41,971 bases of DNA, from positions 1 through 41,971 of the forward strand of contig JAXMBS010000048.1 of assembly GCA_046349775.1 (NCBI GenBank). Reading direction: 5' to 3'. Shown in pieces: positions 41,209 to 41,971 of the stretch. Both the position numbers and the translations under genes were made by a program. Position 1 is the stretch's first letter; every line of letters begins with the position of its first letter. The DNA is from JAEUIG01 sp046349775 (GTDB lineage Bacteria; Planctomycetota; Planctomycetia; Planctomycetales; Planctomycetaceae). Under the pieces are notes generated by a model. That model was not told the DNA's origin and made no database searches. It saw nothing but the letters and a program-made list of their open reading frames with translations.

Positions 41209-41971
41209 ATGCTCCGCGCGTTGAAATACGTGATATGTCAGCATGCGTTGCTGGCCGTTTGCCTGTCCTGTGCGACGGCCGAGGCGCAGGGTGTGCGCTG
41301 GGTCGAGGACACCTACGAAGACTTCGCCGACGGGCGGCTCGATCAGGCGGGACAGAACATCTATGTGAGCCGCGACGGGTCGGTGCGGACGATCAACCGC
41401 TTCGACCTGAACGGCGACGGCCATCTCGATCTGCTGTTCAACTGCACGCACGACACCTATCAGATGCTGCCGGCAACCGTCGGCACGGTCTCGCACGATC
41501 GGAAATGCGCCAGCACGGAATTGGCGGTCGAAGGCTCGCTGGGGGCTGAGGTCGGTGATCTGAATCGCGACGGCTACGAAGACCTCGTCATCTGTCCCAA
41601 CGGAATCGGCGTTCATCACGACCGCCGATTTCTGTCGATCGCTTGGGGCGGGCCGGGAGGCTGGACGAACAGCCGGATCACGAGCGCGCTGCCGATCAAC
41701 GCCGCCGCCCGCGTAGCGATTGTCGATCTGAACGCCGATCAGTGGCCCGACATCGCCGTGCTCGGCGGGACGAGGTGGATGGTTGCCCAGCCGCAGGGGC
41801 GGATCATTCGCGTCGTCTGGGGGAGCAACAAGGGGTTCACGGCGGTGAGCCGCACGGATTACGGGGTTGAAGGTGCGGTGGACATGGCAGCGGCTGATTT
41901 CGATCAGGATGGCGCGGCCGATCTGGCCGTCTTGCGCAGCGATGCTCATGTCAAATTGCTGTGGGGAACGC
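41209..41971 (+). CDS. Exported FG-GAP/VCBS-repeat protein, cut by the window edge
   Basis: Open from ATG 41209 to the right edge (254 codons) with no stop. It starts with a signal-like segment MLRALKYVICQHALLAVCLSC and then ATAEAQG. FG-GAP repeats follow: DLNGDGHLDLLF, DLNRDGYEDLVI, DLNADQWPDIAV and DFDQDGAADLAV, about one per 60 residues as in a beta-propeller. It is a second member of this kind in the window, of different sequence from the 33.9-kb gene. The gap from the previous gene (98 bases) has a weak run of purine-rich heptamer-like words but no clear element. Confidence 0.85.
   Translation, partial: MLRALKYVICQHALLAVCLSCATAEAQGVRWVEDTYEDFADGRLDQAGQNIYVSRDGSVRTINRFDLNGDGHLDLLFNCTHDTYQMLPATVGTVSHDRKCASTELAVEGSLGAEVGDLNRDGYEDLVICPNGIGVHHDRRFLSIAWGGPGGWTNSRITSALPINAAARVAIVDLNADQWPDIAVLGGTRWMVAQPQGRIIRVVWGSNKGFTAVSRTDYGVEGAVDMAAADFDQDGAADLAVLRSDAHVKLLWGT

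Noticed and set aside
40663..41949. 428-codon minus-strand frame across the right end
   Set aside because: It is antisense to both the DsrE domain and the FG-GAP repeats; its apparent repeats mirror those of the plus strand.

Overview
The window looks like chromosomal DNA of a planctomycete (order Planctomycetales). It is GC-rich and carries several hallmarks of that group: a beta-propeller protein fused to c-type cytochrome motifs, long exported FG-GAP/VCBS proteins, a PEP-CTERM protein, an ECF sigma factor next to a Ser/Thr kinase, an exported methyltransferase-DsrE fusion, and a tyrosine recombinase with the N-x-L-R-H box I associate with planctomycete integrases. No species can be named from the sequence alone.

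Layout. 1-1.4 kb: a minus-strand tyrosine recombinase cut by the left edge, beside tRNA-Pro(UGG); this is probably one end of an integrated element lying to the left. 1.5-4.8 kb: minus-strand housekeeping genes (trmB, a FabZ-type dehydratase, a HAD-fold protein lacking its nucleophile, purC). 5-8.8 kb: plus-strand exported protein, M20 peptidase, ClpP-like protease, PEP-CTERM protein. 8.9-12.5 kb: YkgJ-type cysteine-cluster protein and PIG-L deacetylase on minus, hemL on plus. 12.6-16.2 kb: a lipoprotein-like gene with a damaged N-terminus, then an ECF sigma / Ser-Thr kinase locus broken by many single-base frameshifts. 16.3-21 kb: inositol-phosphatase-family protein, a PilZ-like protein, propeller-cytochrome, folP. 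21-27.4 kb: cysteine-rich exported protein, a frameshifted RND/MMPL exporter, a rhomboid protease, and an orphan HTH-receiver regulator between a hairpin-rich leader and a 500-base noncoding tail with a strong terminator. 27.4-30.2 kb: two membrane proteins (an MCFSA-type protein that seems to start at ATC, and a frameshifted GT39-like glycosyltransferase). 30.3-33.3 kb: a complete feoA-feoB-FeoB-associated iron-uptake operon behind a near-consensus Fur box. 33.3-42 kb: membrane protein, two FG-GAP proteins, sialidase-like protein, xylose isomerase, Gfo/Idh/MocA oxidoreductase and the methyltransferase-DsrE fusion.

The most unusual thing is not a gene. At least twelve places carry short arrays of degenerate 7-base or 8-base words, nearly always in gaps between genes. 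Most occur as two facing arms that could fold into a hairpin. Each locus has its own vocabulary, but the period (7 or 8) is strict. At several loci the upstream gene's stop codon lies inside the array, and one array sits inside a reading frame. They recall the heptamer STRR elements of filamentous cyanobacteria. A separate 24-bp perfect palindrome at 28.15 kb has a near-identical half copy inside the FG-GAP gene at 34.5 kb, so a second mobile repeat family also enters coding sequence.

Frameshifts cluster around 13.4-15.4, 21.6-22.2 and 28.8 kb. In most cases the correct protein can be read by hopping frames, which fits missing single bases. Sequencing error and real decay cannot be told apart here.
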